Positions 50,301-60,796 of a stretch of 64,000 nucleotides of DNA are shown here, piece by piece. Under the pieces are notes generated by a model. That model did not search any database. It was given only the letters and a program-made list of their open reading frames with translations, and was not told the DNA's origin. Origin of the DNA: Verticillium longisporum (lineage: Eukaryota; Ascomycota; Sordariomycetes; Glomerellales; Plectosphaerellaceae); contig JAETXT010000001.1 in the NCBI GenBank assembly GCA_019188255.1, positions 1,736,001 to 1,800,000 on the forward strand, given 5' to 3'. A program made the translations under genes and the position numbers. Every line of letters begins with the position of its first letter. The stretch's first letter is position 1.

Positions 50301-51553
50301 TGATGGATCGACAAGAGACTGACTGGGGACGATGGACTTTTCCAAGCTGGAGTCCTTCTGAGAGTCGGGAACCTCGAACCGGGGGCGAGGAACAGTTTGA
50401 GACACTGAAAGGGCTTGAGAAGAAGAGCCTGTCTGAGTATCGTCAAGCCAGTCCTGGGAGTCCGGGATGGTTTCTTGGCTCTGAAATGCGGGTTCGAGCG
50501 TGATTTGCGCGTCGAGTTCTTCCAGGGCGGACAATGATTGAGAGTGCGAGTTTGCAGTCTGTTGGGAAGACTCAGGAAAGCTGTGGTACTGGGAGGTGTC
50601 GATGGCGGCCTTGCTCGGAAGCTCCACGAAGATACTACTGGTGTTCGGTCTTTCAAAGTTGTCCGAAGCTTCTGGTGTGTATGCTTCCGAGGAAGGAAGT
50701 GAAGACAGATCAACACTGAGCCTCGGACGCTTGGATGCGCGCACGTCGTCGGCCGTGAGGCCAGGGAGGAAATCGGCAACCGAAGACGAGCGGGCACGGC
50801 TGTCAAGGGGACGTGGCCTCTTCCGACGGTTGGCTGGAAGAACTTCTTGGCTGCTATCAACGGACTGTGGCGAGGCGATTGGTGTTTCCGCCGTAGTTGT
50901 CGCTGCGGTTGCGACTACGGACGTTCGAGAGGTGCTCTTGTTGGTAGTCGTGGTCTTTCGCGCCCGTGTTTTTTGATCCTGAGCCTGTGCCTTCTCAGAT
51001 TCCCACTCTTCAATAGCTGCTTCCGTAACACCTTCGGCAGAAATCTGTACTTCGTGTTAGCACCGTGTTTGTCAGGAGCTTGCGCAGGCGTCCAACATAC
51101 CCACTGTAGAGGGAACTCCTGTCCAGTTTGGGGATCCGAAGCCCAGCGAACGAGGTAGGATAGCTTCTTGTTTCTCCTCCTTTCCTTAACGATGCCAACA
51201 ATTGGCCAGAAATCCCCTTCCTCTGAGCCTTGGCTGTCTATTTGTTCTGGATCGTAGTCTGCGCTGCGTACCGAGTCCGTTTCAATAGGAAGCTCCCCCG
51301 GACGACTAGGCATTGACGGCGAGCCAGGAGGCGAACGGTTCCCTTGTTCGTGGCCTCTCGGGTCATCGCTTTTGCCGAGATGCTGCGACAGAATCGTGCG
51401 GGCAAGAGAGTCGTCGGTCGAGGCAGCGCAGGTCTGGGGTCGGGCTTCGGCTTGGTTGTTGGTGGGTGGTCTAGTCGCGGTCCTGCCAGAGCTTCGAAGT
51501 CGCCTGTTGCTGGTCTTGAGCTCTGAGCCAATCACACGTGACGAGCGTGGCAT
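47301..51553 (-). CDS. Chromodomain protein with HDA2/3-like region and coiled coil; 3' end disrupted
   Basis: Chromatin protein resembling CDP-2/HDA-complex subunits. Exons (minus) 51553-51101, 51044-48234, then 48169 downward; introns GTATGT...ACAG and GTAGGC...CCAG. Exon 1 ends in a chromodomain (FWPIVGIVKERR, KLSYLVRWA, EFPLQW) completed after the splice by ISAEGVTEAAIEEWE. A long acidic Ser/Gln-rich disordered region follows. Then comes a globular region (YLVTLPLPANMKEVY, LRYRREIEAF, SQIDRFF-like, KVLIIARSQKLLGYLQAI, DIVIGYDSAY, ISLVITYSIEHFEVVIP) that looks like the HDA2/3 (SNF2-derived) fold, then a predicted coiled coil. Odd: an in-frame TAG at 47696-47698 interrupts the coiled coil after LRVQVAQL, yet the same frame stays coding beyond it (PQFSDSLVKVQKINAD). 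Near 47555-47580 the frame slips by one into a frame ending NGRFNHLRDRL at 47301. If the TAG is real, the product is about 1245 residues. The exact family name is inference. Confidence 0.78.
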
Positions 51554-52314
51554 CGTGCAACCTTCCCAGGTAGTATGCGCCTGCCAATCAGCGCGAGCGG
51601 ACCAGCGAAGAGAGAGCCTAAAGGTGGGGCTCTGCGGGTAAGGGGATTAGGGGGAAGCTAGGTCCTGTTGGGACGCGAGTCTGTCTTGTTGCTGTCGACG
51701 TGTTTGCTGCAGTGGATATTTCGTTTCGAAGAACATGTCAGACGAAGGAGCGGATGATGCACTCGAGTAAAGTCAAAGTGTAATCAGGTAGGTACCTAGG
51801 TAAGGTAAGGTAAGTAGGTAAGAAAGGCAGTGAATGTGGATGCCCTCTGGTCGTGCCTTCGTAGGGGGAACTGAATCACAAGTGATTCTTTTGGTTGGCT
51901 GGTCATGCAACACCAGGTGCTCAGGCAAGAAGTTGCTGGAAAGCCTCAAATGGTACAGCGACGACGAAACAGGGGCCAAGGAAACAAAGATCTTTCTTCC
52001 CTTTGCTACCTAGGTGCGAGTAGCAGCCAAAGACCCATCTGTTTGTCATCGCCTCATCGCCCTCCAAGCGGTTGTCATATGACTGAAGCACCTTCGAAAG
52101 ACAGCAAATGGCCACTACCCACCTACACTGTTTTCCCGACACGATCAGGGACGCAAATGAGACTACGAAGGGCAAGGATACAACAAAAAACATGTCTATT
52201 GAGCGCCAAAATCCTCCAGTCAAAACCCACTTTTCATCCAGATGCTCTTGATTTACGGGTATGTAAGACAGATTCAACCAGGTAAATGCCCAGAACTGTA
52301 TATCCTCGCTACCT
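51554..52314. other. Intergenic region upstream of the chromodomain gene
   Basis: 760 bases between the aspartokinase stop and the chromodomain start, both genes on the minus strand. Holds the chromodomain promoter with a TACCTAGGTA/AGGTA-iterated motif at 51785-51824 and another CTACCTAGGT at about 52007-52016. No gene is seen. Confidence 0.4.
51785..51824. promoter_or_regulatory. TACCTAGGTA-type motif with AGGTA iterations
   Basis: Reads caggtaggtacctaggta then aggtaaggtaagtaggtaag. About 235 bases upstream of the chromodomain gene start, relative to the minus-strand gene. This is the longest copy of the motif in the window. Confidence 0.4.
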
Positions 52315-54130
52315 TTAGTCGAGGAAAGTAAACAAATTGGTGTGCAAAATGTTCATGGCCCGAGTCGCGTCGCGCGCACCAATGACACACGAAATGTTGA
52401 TCTCACTCGCACCTGACAAGTGGTTAGCAAAAGCGGAAAAAGATGGGAAGGCAAGAATTCGTAAGCATACCCTGTGAGATCATCTCCAGGTTGACTTGGT
52501 GCTCGCCCAGAGTCGAGAACATGCGACCCGCGATACCAACCATGTTCTTCATCTCGGCACCAACAAGGCTGAGAATCGCCATGTCGTGTAGGATGCTGAC
52601 ATCGCCGCAGTCCTCAAGCTCGAGCCTCGCCTTGTCAAACTGACCTGGCTCCGAGTTGCCAACGTGGATGGCCATGGACACGTGCACCTCACTGGTGGAA
52701 ATGAGATCGACGGAGACCTGATGCCTGTCCAGGATGGAGAAGACCTTGGCGAAGAAGCCGTGCGATATGGAGCGCTTGTTCGAGTGCACGTTGATGACGG
52801 AGATCTTATCCTTGATTGTCACAGCCGTGGGCCTCTTCGGCTTCTTGAGCCGGGCGGGATCTGACCACGCGTGGCGCTGGATCTGGTGGCCTGCCGCGAG
52901 AACGGGGTCGGGGACGACGATCGTGCCGACGCCAGTGGGGTTCTTGACGTTCTTGATGCGGATCGGTATCGGGGGATTCGCGTGGATAACCTGGTCCATG
53001 GTGAGATGGTGGATGACCTCGGAGCCGTAGAATGTCAGCTCCGCTGCCTCGGATGGCGTGATGGACGGTAGGAGTCGTGCCGTGGGCACCTTGCTCGGAT
53101 CGGCCGTGAAAATGCCGTCGACTTCCTTCCACACCTGCAACTCGTCGGCGCAAATGCCGACAGCACAAAGCGCAGCGCAGAGGTCAGTGTAGCCTCGGCC
53201 GATGTCGCCATCAATCAGACTGCCGGGAACGTTGCCAAAGAAGCCAGTAACGACGGGAACTCTATCCTCACAGGCCAGAATCTTCTTGTTCAACAGCGCG
53301 GTCGCTTCTTGGTAAAAGGACACACCCAGCCGGGCCGTGGCGTCATAGTGGAAGACGTCGCTCAAATCAACGTACTCCGAGGCAACTCCTTGATCTTGAA
53401 GCAAAATAGCCATAAAGCGGCAGCTGAGTTTCTCGCCGAAGCTGATGACACGGTCCTTGGATCTGGCGTTCACCTCGAGGTTGAAGCGTTTTGCGGCCAC
53501 GATGTACTCTGTAAGCTCCTGGCACTCGTCTTTGATCTGTTGGGACAGGGCATGTTGGAGGTCCTCGTTGCGAATAAAGTTGTGTACCGCGAGCACGTGC
53601 TCGCTACTGATGTCGCTGATGAGGCTCTTGGCCTCTTCCATGAGCTCGTTCTGCACATCCTCATCGTTGGTCGCGGCGGCAATGCCCTTAAGCTTGTTGT
53701 AGATGCCGAGCAAACTGGTCCACAGGATTAGGCGCAAGGTTCCGGATTTCAGGAATTGCGCTGAGTGACGAGGCGCGAAAGTGACTCACCGACTTGTGGT
53801 ACCCTCAGCCTTCTTGCCCGTACTCCTGGCTGAGCAAACGACGACGACCCTATGTTCAGAAAGATTGGCCCTGAATAACGTGGTAAGTCAATTGATCTCG
53901 TCCTGTTTGGTGAGCTTGATAATGGTGGCTTCTCACTTCACAATGTCTTTCGCGATCTGCAAATCAGTGTCAGTATGAATATGAGAGGTTTACCGGTTGG
54001 AGATGAGGTGAAGATTATGAGACGAGGGCGAAAGACTCACCTTGTCCGGAAACTTGCCGACACTTGTGCCGCCAAACTTTTGCACAACCCATCCATAGTT
54101 GGATGCGTTGCCTGCCAATTGGCCGCCCAT
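52315..54130 (-). CDS. HOM3: Aspartate kinase (aspartokinase)
   Basis: Phosphorylates L-aspartate, the first step to threonine, methionine and isoleucine in fungi. Five exons (minus): 54130-54041, 53956-53937 (only 20 bases), 53870-53790, 53714-52471, 52412-52315, all GT-AG and phase-consistent, giving 510 residues. The kinase motif KFGGTSVGKFPDK is at residues 18-30, then RVVVVCSARSTGKKAEGTTSRLLGIYN. Family blocks follow: FGEKLSCRFMAILLQDQG, VVTGFFGNVPGSLIDGDIGRGYTDLCAA, VWKEVDGIFTADPSKVP, ITPSEAAELTFYGSEVIHHLTM. Two ACT domains at the C-terminus (VINVHSNKRSISHGFF, LVGAEMKNMVGIAGRMF, NISCVIGARDATRAMNILH) suit feedback control by threonine. All exons are intact. The start Met 54130 gives the short N-terminus usual for fungal enzymes. 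Confidence 0.95.
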
Positions 54131-55305
54131 GGCGGTGGTACAGTAAGACGCAACGAGCGAGTTTTCGGTAGGTGAGACAGGTGTTGGTTGTATGTGCCGA
54201 ACAGTGCCCCGCGGAGGTAGGGTTGCAGTGAGTGAAAGACCCCGGGTGAGATGTCTACAGGTTGCTGATGTGTGCCCGTTGTAGGGAGGTCGAGTGAAAT
54301 CTCACCAGCGCCGATGGAGTAGAGTGCAGACCGAGTGGTGAAGTTGAGGTGTAAACCGTTCAGTGGTGACAAAGTTGGTCTACCTACTTTTAGGTGGGAC
54401 TGTGGGGGACGAAATCGGCGGCGGCTGACGGGCGTAGACGCTGCTAATGGCTTGCTGGTAGGCGGCTGGATGAAGCCGGAGGCCGGTAAACCGGAGCCTG
54501 GAGTCTGGAGCACTAACAAAAATTTCTCCAGCACCCCCAGTGTTCCCCAATGGGCAGCGCCCGAGGGTGACTCCGTCTCACGCTTGCAGCTGTCGCGGAG
54601 CATGTACAGATCTGCCGTTCTCGGAACCCGTCTGTCAGGTACAGGTACCTTGCATGTCTCAGGTCGTGGCAATCTGGGGCACGACCGCAGTTCAATCACA
54701 TTTACGCCTTTCCCTGCTTGCATTGCTATGCTGCAATTGACAGATTCCATATTTTGACCATTCAGCCATGAAGCTCTCGTGCCTTGAGGCCCGTTCTTTT
54801 GTTGATGCGCCATGGTGGAGGAGTGTATGGGTACTCACAACCATGGAGGTAACCTGTTACCTTGATGGGTCAAAGGTCCCTATGACGGCGATCTCGACGA
54901 CAAACCATGTTCCAGTTGCTTGTGGCAATAGCTCGATTCAACATTTGATCTCGTGTTATTCGAGTTGGTCTTCAGCCGTGATTCTCTAGCCAACCGGTTC
55001 TCAACCCTAACGAAACGAAACCATCGTACTGCACATCCTCCGAGGCTGGAAACTGAAGCAAGAATTAAAATCATTAAATCGCCACCAAACCCCCATGAAC
55101 GCCCCTTTCTTTCAGGCCTTTCAGCTCAAAGCCCAGATCCAGAAATCAAACCACCGCCCCATCGACGCCACATTGGTTCAGCAACCCAGGCTCCCCAATA
55201 ACATGGCGCACCTGCCAAACCGCGAACCGCGAACCCCCTAAAGCGAAAAGTAACCCACCCCCCTTCCTCTTTCGTACATTCGTGCCGTCGTTACCACACG
55301 CGTCG
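54131..55305. other. Intergenic region between aspartokinase and RFX genes
   Basis: About 1.2 kb holding the aspartokinase promoter and the RFX 3' UTR (both genes on the minus strand). I looked for a Gcn4-type TGACTC site and saw TGACTC-like strings (for example ggtgactccgtc near 54565), but a single such hexamer is not proof. No gene is seen. Confidence 0.35.
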
Positions 55306-57773
55306 TCATTGCTCGATGCCCTGCCCTGAAGTCAGCTGGGCCTGGTCGACTTCGGTCTGTGAGAAGGTGTACTTGTCCATAGGGAACTCCTCGTCAGGCG
55401 TTCGAATCCCGATCCCGCTGTCATCAGGATTGCAGCCTCCACCGAGGCCCGCCGGATCTACCTGTGTCGTGCTGTTTGTGGATGGAAATGGTGCCCGGTC
55501 CGGTTGCGCGGAAGATAGGCTGGAGAAGTTGAACTCTTCACTGCCGCCGCTTTGGCGCGCAGTTTCGCCTTGTGCCTCGTTGTTGGGGATCGGCGCGGCC
55601 GCTACATCCTCTGCCACGCGTGTTGTCTTGAGTTTCATGAAACCGCCTTGTTCCGCCAGGAACGAGATCATCTCGTCGATCCAGCACTTCGTGACCCACC
55701 AGGATCCAAAACTCTTGCCTTGAGCCATGGTTAGATCACGCATGACAGCTGTGCCGATCCGCTGGACGCCATAAACAATGTCGGCGTGTCGCGCGTAAGG
55801 GAAGCGGCTTGCAAGAGACTTCAGAAAGTTCACCCATCGCTCGAGAACGTTCTGTCCGCTGGACTCTCCAGCGTTGTCATTGAGCTGTCGCTCTTTTCTT
55901 GAGGCAAGGTCACCGTAAACCGTCAAGCACTCAACTTCCCATGGAACGCTCTGTGGATCAAGCAGGTCCCTGATCTCGGAAACCACAAGGTTGACGAAGT
56001 CGTCCATTCCGCGCGTGGGGATTGATTCCGCCACCTTTCGGACGGGAACCATAGTGATCCAGTCCAGATACATCTGATCTCGATTGGCCGGGTTGGAAAG
56101 CATGTTGGCTGCAGCATGAGCTGTCAGGTTGACCTTGAGCGCGCGATCGAGCAGGGCTGCAAAGACTGTCGCAGGCGCTTCTTTGGCACGGATGACATGA
56201 AGTGGCTGTCCTTGGAAGGCTTCACGGATGTGGGGCACCAAACGCGTAGATATACTTCGTAATGTGTCCAGAACAGGTTTGGGAACAACCTGGAGTGTCA
56301 AGCCCGAGACAATCTGCATCATTCGCTGATACAATATGAAGTCACATTCTTCGATCCAAGGAGCGACGCTGGCATTACCCAGAAGCTTTTGCACGGGCAT
56401 CGTGAGTGTGCCTTGAAATGATGTGTAGAGATGGAAAAATGTCTTTTCCTTGCAGTAGCGCACGCATTCGACAAGCGAAGTGCAATGGGAGCGATAGAGT
56501 GCCGAAAGACTCTTTGCAGCGTCAGGATCCGTTCCTTGCGGAAGGAATGGTTCGATCCGTGGTAGTGCAATGGCCTCTGACTGGTTGAACATGGCCTCCT
56601 CCAGCTCAGAAGGAAAGCTAAGCTCGAGTGAAGTTTTGCTGGTGGTCGTGTGGAGCTGGTCTGCAGAAGTGATACTTGGCATGCTGTAGAAGCTGTGGGA
56701 TCGGGAGTGGCCTGATATAAGCGAAGCCGGGCTCTTTGTACGAGGCATAGAGTCGGATGGCGCTTGGCTGTCTTTGGCGAAGGTAGCAGATGCTGGCTTA
56801 TTGGGAGCGATGCTATTGCTGCGGGAGAAGCTCGCGGCTGCCGGAGCAAGGGGAAGTGGTGCTTCTGGCTCACGGATTTCTGGTTGATCGTCGACAAGCG
56901 CGAAGTTGACGTAATGATACTTGGACTCGCCTCGAACGCCCAAACGCCTGGTCTTCAGTCCTGGGAACAAGACTCGAACAAGTTTGCCGAAACTCGCTGG
57001 GTTGAGAACTGTGATCCTTTCTGTCGCGCATCGCGACGCGTAGTTGGCGTAAACTCGACCGCGAGGAACTGATCCCTTGCCCTTCGAACAGACCGAATTG
57101 ATCCACAACATGGCGAAAACCTGTCTTGTCCGTTCAGAGTTGGGGCCCCTCTCGTTGCCATGCAGCTCCTGCGCCACTTCTTGGAGCTTACGGTGCCTGT
57201 TGGCACCGAACAGATGGCGCATCTCAAGCTCGTTGTTGGCGCTTGACTTGGCAGACGTTGACTTTGCCATCCCCAAGGCACCGGCAAGCGAGTCACCCTC
57301 ATCGTTGTCGTCGCGGTCAAGCATTTGACTGTCCTCCGTGAAGCTGTTGTTCATCATGCTGTCCATGGGTTGCGAGTGGCCGGAAAGCGACTGTCGGTGG
57401 AATGCCATTGCATGGTTGACCGGGGCATGCGTCGTGGGCTGCATCGTGTAGTCGCGAATGCCTTGCATTTGCGTTGCAGCCTGCATCATCATGCCGTCGG
57501 GAGAGATGCGTGGAGCTGGTGCGAGAGGTTTCGGATGCCTCTGATCGTTGTTGACTCACTGCGCTGAGTAGAGATCTTGCGCATCTGCGAGCCCCTGGTG
57601 GTCGAGTCCGGGTTGGGTTGTAGCTGAGGCTGTTGATCCTCTCGATTGTGGCCTCTTCTTCATATGAGGCTGGACAATTCCACCTGAAGGTGATCGAGTC
57701 AGTAAAAGTTGCTCGTAAACTGTGGGATCGCGTCTCTAAAGACCCGGCAGGCGACTGCCGTACCTTGATCCAT
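55306..57773 (-). CDS. RFX-family winged-helix transcription factor, with in-frame TGA near the N-terminus
   Basis: Homologue of yeast Rfx1/Crt1 and of filamentous-fungal RFX1/CPCR1, DNA-damage and developmental regulators. Exon 1 is ten bases (57773-57764, MDQ); after a GTACGG...TTCAG intron exon 2 runs 57683-55306. It starts GGIVQPHMKKRPQSRGS. The RFX DNA-binding domain lies at about residues 185-265 (MLWINSVCSKGKGSVPRGRVYANYASRC, partly quoted; FGKLVRVLFPGLKTRRLGVRGESKYHYVNF, partly quoted), followed by the conserved helical dimerisation region (for example FHLYTSFQGTLTMPVQKLL, KAPATVFAALLDRALKVNLTAHAA in part). Odd: TGA at 57556-57558 follows DLYSAQ and precedes VNNDQRHPKPLAPAPRISPDGMMMQ in the same frame, so about 45 residues of a plausible N-terminus are separated. 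CGA to TGA would explain it. Otherwise translation starts at Met 57492 (728 residues, DNA-binding domain intact). Read through, the protein would be 795 residues. Confidence 0.88.
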
Positions 57774-59104
57774 GGTGGCCGAAATCGCCGGCTTGTGATG
57801 AAGCTATCGCTGCGACAATAACACGCGGCACAGGCAGCAGTCAATCGAGCAGACACTTTGAGCGACAAGACGAGACGGTGAAAAGCCCAGATGAAAGGTT
57901 GAAGCTATGGGACTCCGGTGCAGACGATGCTGTGGTGTGGTGAGTAGTGCGCTGCGCGCTCTGGCCGGCGTTTCTGGTCTGGTGGGAAGGTTTGGTGAAG
58001 AGGAAAAGCGATGTTTTGGCGTGGGCGTCGAGTTGTTGTTGTTGCTCGGTAACCAAGTCCGTGCCGCAATTGGCCAAGCGGGCGCTTTGCGGGTCTCAAT
58101 CCTATGTGGCTGGGACACACGTGATGAGCCAACGACGTTACTGGACATTGCCTTGGGACATGCATCAGAATAGGCACGCTGGAATCTAAAGGCCCACCAG
58201 CTAATTTTACAGATCGAGCGTCCTTCGTCACGATTCATGGCGCCCGGTCATATTGTCTGACTGATAAGTTTTAGTGATGTGCAAGCTTGTTTATGTTGTT
58301 CTACTTTTGTGACGAAGCCCGGGCCGCGGCCGGTGCCAGCAGAGCGGATTGCAGCTTAACCTTGTCCGATTCCTCCCTGCACCAGTTCATTCCTTGCTGC
58401 TGATGGCGTCCAGTTGTTAAGCGCAAGGTTTTTTGTCGAGTCCAGTGAGCCAAGACCTCATTAAAATGTACGACATTTGCAAATTTCGACATATGCAGGA
58501 GAAAGCCCCTGCCCGTTGTTGTTTACTCGCCTTACATCATGCGTGTTGTTGGGGTCTGTGGATCTCAGAGCAAGCGAGAATCAGCAAGCAAGCAGCCACC
58601 ACACAGGGGGGTGGTTGGGTTGGGCTGGGCCACAGATCGAGTGGCTGGCTTGTCCACTTATCAGCCATCCTCTTCCCAGCAGTGATGATTGGCCGGCTGC
58701 CGAAGTACCCGAGATCGTTAGGTGCCGCCCCGCCTCTATTCCCCCTCCCGAAGCTTGACGCAACCAGCAAGCTTGGGCCCGATTCCACATTTCAGCTGAA
58801 CACGTCGTCATCCTGCCCTCTCCCTCGCTCGCCAGTCGTCACTGTCTGTCACCTGCCAAATTGCCCAACCCTGAGTTCGCCAGCCTTCCTGCATCTACCA
58901 CTGCGACGCCCAGCTACTCCCCACCACCAGGTACATCCTCGCATCTCTTTCTCGCAGCATCTTTAAACAAAGCTCTTGATATTTCTGAACGTTGAAAAGT
59001 CGGTCATTCCATGGCTGAGGAGCTTATCCTAGCCAACTTGAAACCACCTTGCTAACCCCCGCACAGCGCACAAAACCCCTCCCACGACATCATCAATCGA
59101 CAAA
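57774..59104. promoter_or_regulatory. Divergent intergenic region, RFX/yop1
   Basis: 1.3 kb between divergent starts. C/T-rich leader before yop1 (58790-59100). Possible intron-containing leader sequences cannot be excluded. No coding frame of substance is seen. Confidence 0.4.
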
Positions 59105-59847
59105 ATGTCTGCCCAGGACCGTGTCCAGAACTACCTTGGTCAGCTCGACAGCGAGGTAACAACATCTAGAAACACTCCAGTGCCCCCTTGATATCTGACA
59201 GTTGTCCTGTGCAGCTTTCCAAGTACCCCATCCTGAACAACATTGAAAAGTCCACCAACGTTCCCAAGGCGTACGGTGCCATCGGCCTCGGCGCCCTGTA
59301 CTTCTTCTTCATCATCTTCAACCTTGGCGGACAGCTTCTCACCAACCTCGCCGGTTTCGTCATCCCCTGCTACTATTCCATCGATGCGCTCTTCACGCAC
59401 AACACCAATGATGACACCCAGTGGTTGACCGTAAGCTCCTCAACCCCGCACCCCGCTCCCTGATTGCGCAATACTGATTATCGGGCAAACAGTACTGGGT
59501 CGTGTTCTCCTTCTTCACGTAAGTTGATGCGCACTCCAAGCTGCGGCGAATCCGGACTAACCGTAATGCGCCACAGTATCGTCGAGAGCCTCGTCAACGT
59601 TGTCTACTGGTTCCCCTTCTACTTCGTCTTCAAGTTTGTGTTCCTCCTGTGGCTCTCCCTGCCCGTGTTCCGGTAAGTCTAGCCCACGAAAGAGATGCGC
59701 GTCCGTCACTGATTCAAATGCAGCGGCGCTGAGATCATCTTCCACTCCTTCATGGCCCCCATGCTCTCCAAGCACTTCACTGGAGGCAGCGCTTCTACTG
59801 CTTCCGGACTCCGTGCCAAGGCCCAGGGCCTCGACAAGTCCGACTAA
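59105..59847 (+). CDS. YOP1: Yop1 (REEP5/DP1, TB2/DP1/HVA22 family), ER-shaping membrane protein
   Basis: Reticulon-like hairpin protein that curves ER tubules. Five exons: 59105-59155, 59215-59430, 59493-59518, 59577-59672, 59724-59847 (GT-AG, phases consistent) give 170 residues, typical for the family. N-terminus MSAQDRVQNYLGQLDSELSKYP, then the TB2/DP1 domain: hydrophobic GALYFFFIIFNLGGQLLTNLAGFVIPCYYS, followed by TQWLTYWVVFSFFT, VESLVNVVYWFPFYFVFKFVFLLWLSLP, and RGAEIIFHSFMAPM (long segments quoted in part). Two hydrophobic hairpins are evident. The 26-base third exon encodes part of the conserved YWVVF motif. No frame problems. Confidence 0.95.
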
Positions 59848-60796
59848 ACAACTTGCTCTCTCAAAGCCATGCACACACATCAACTTGGGCATCACCCTCC
59901 CGCCACGACGGCATTTTTCCTTTCCTAGATTTTGGCAGGTCACTGCGTCATGCAGGCTGGTTCATCACACGCAATTCGGCCAGGCAACGATACCATGAGG
60001 CGCCATGAACAGCATGGGGGTTATGAGACAATGGAAACATGAGAACGAGTCCAGTTCTTTGCGGACTGCGGTACGAGAAAACCACTAGGAGCCCTCGTTA
60101 TCACTAAACACTGCACTCTTGGTTTATAGTGCAACACCAACGTTGTTAGGATTATTCTATCATAGTTTGCTGTTAAAGCTAGAGATGAAAAAAAAAATGT
60201 GTCAGTGTCGCGAAGTGGTTGGGTTATCATTCTCGTATTTCAAACCCTGAACTTAAATCGAAACCAAGTTACAGCGCGCGTCCCGCCTCGCTCTCTCAAT
60301 AGCCAGATAGCATTGTCTTCTCCTACGTAAAAGGTGCGTCTCCACAAGAGCTAGGACTATGGCTATAGACATGCATCCCGAGATATGTGGCTTAGCCGTG
60401 GCTGCTGCGCCACACCGTCAGCAAGCACCCCTGTCGATGCGTACGCAACACAATGTATGGGGTTGCCATTCAGCTGTTTGGACATGGAACGTGAAACTCC
60501 CTGATCTCGACATCCGTATTTCAAAAGACTCCTAATCCTCCGTACCACCAGCACAACGAACGCGACAGGTGCGCAGCTCTTGATCGAATCCGCCGCGGCC
60601 ATCACCACTCCTAGGCATCCGCCTCTCCGAACTGCGACCATGCTAATCGAACATCATCGAGTGTGCAACCACTGAAACCCGCGCCTCTGCATACAAACGA
60701 TCTCCCCAGTACTCAATCGTGCTCTTCCAGTTGTGTTCGAAACGACCTTGGCAACAAAAATACATAGCATTCGCCCCTGGAGGGCATAGCGCTACG
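59848..60796. other. Intergenic region between yop1 and mid1
   Basis: About 950 bases: yop1 3' UTR with AT-rich and A9 tracts (60120-60200) and the mid1 promoter. A weak tRNA-like resemblance at 60195-60270 was examined and rejected. Confidence 0.35.

Noticed and set aside
60195..60270. tRNA-like string with GTGGTT and TTATCATTCTCGT
   Set aside because: No acceptor stem pairing and no B-box of the GGTTCGANTCC type at the right distance.
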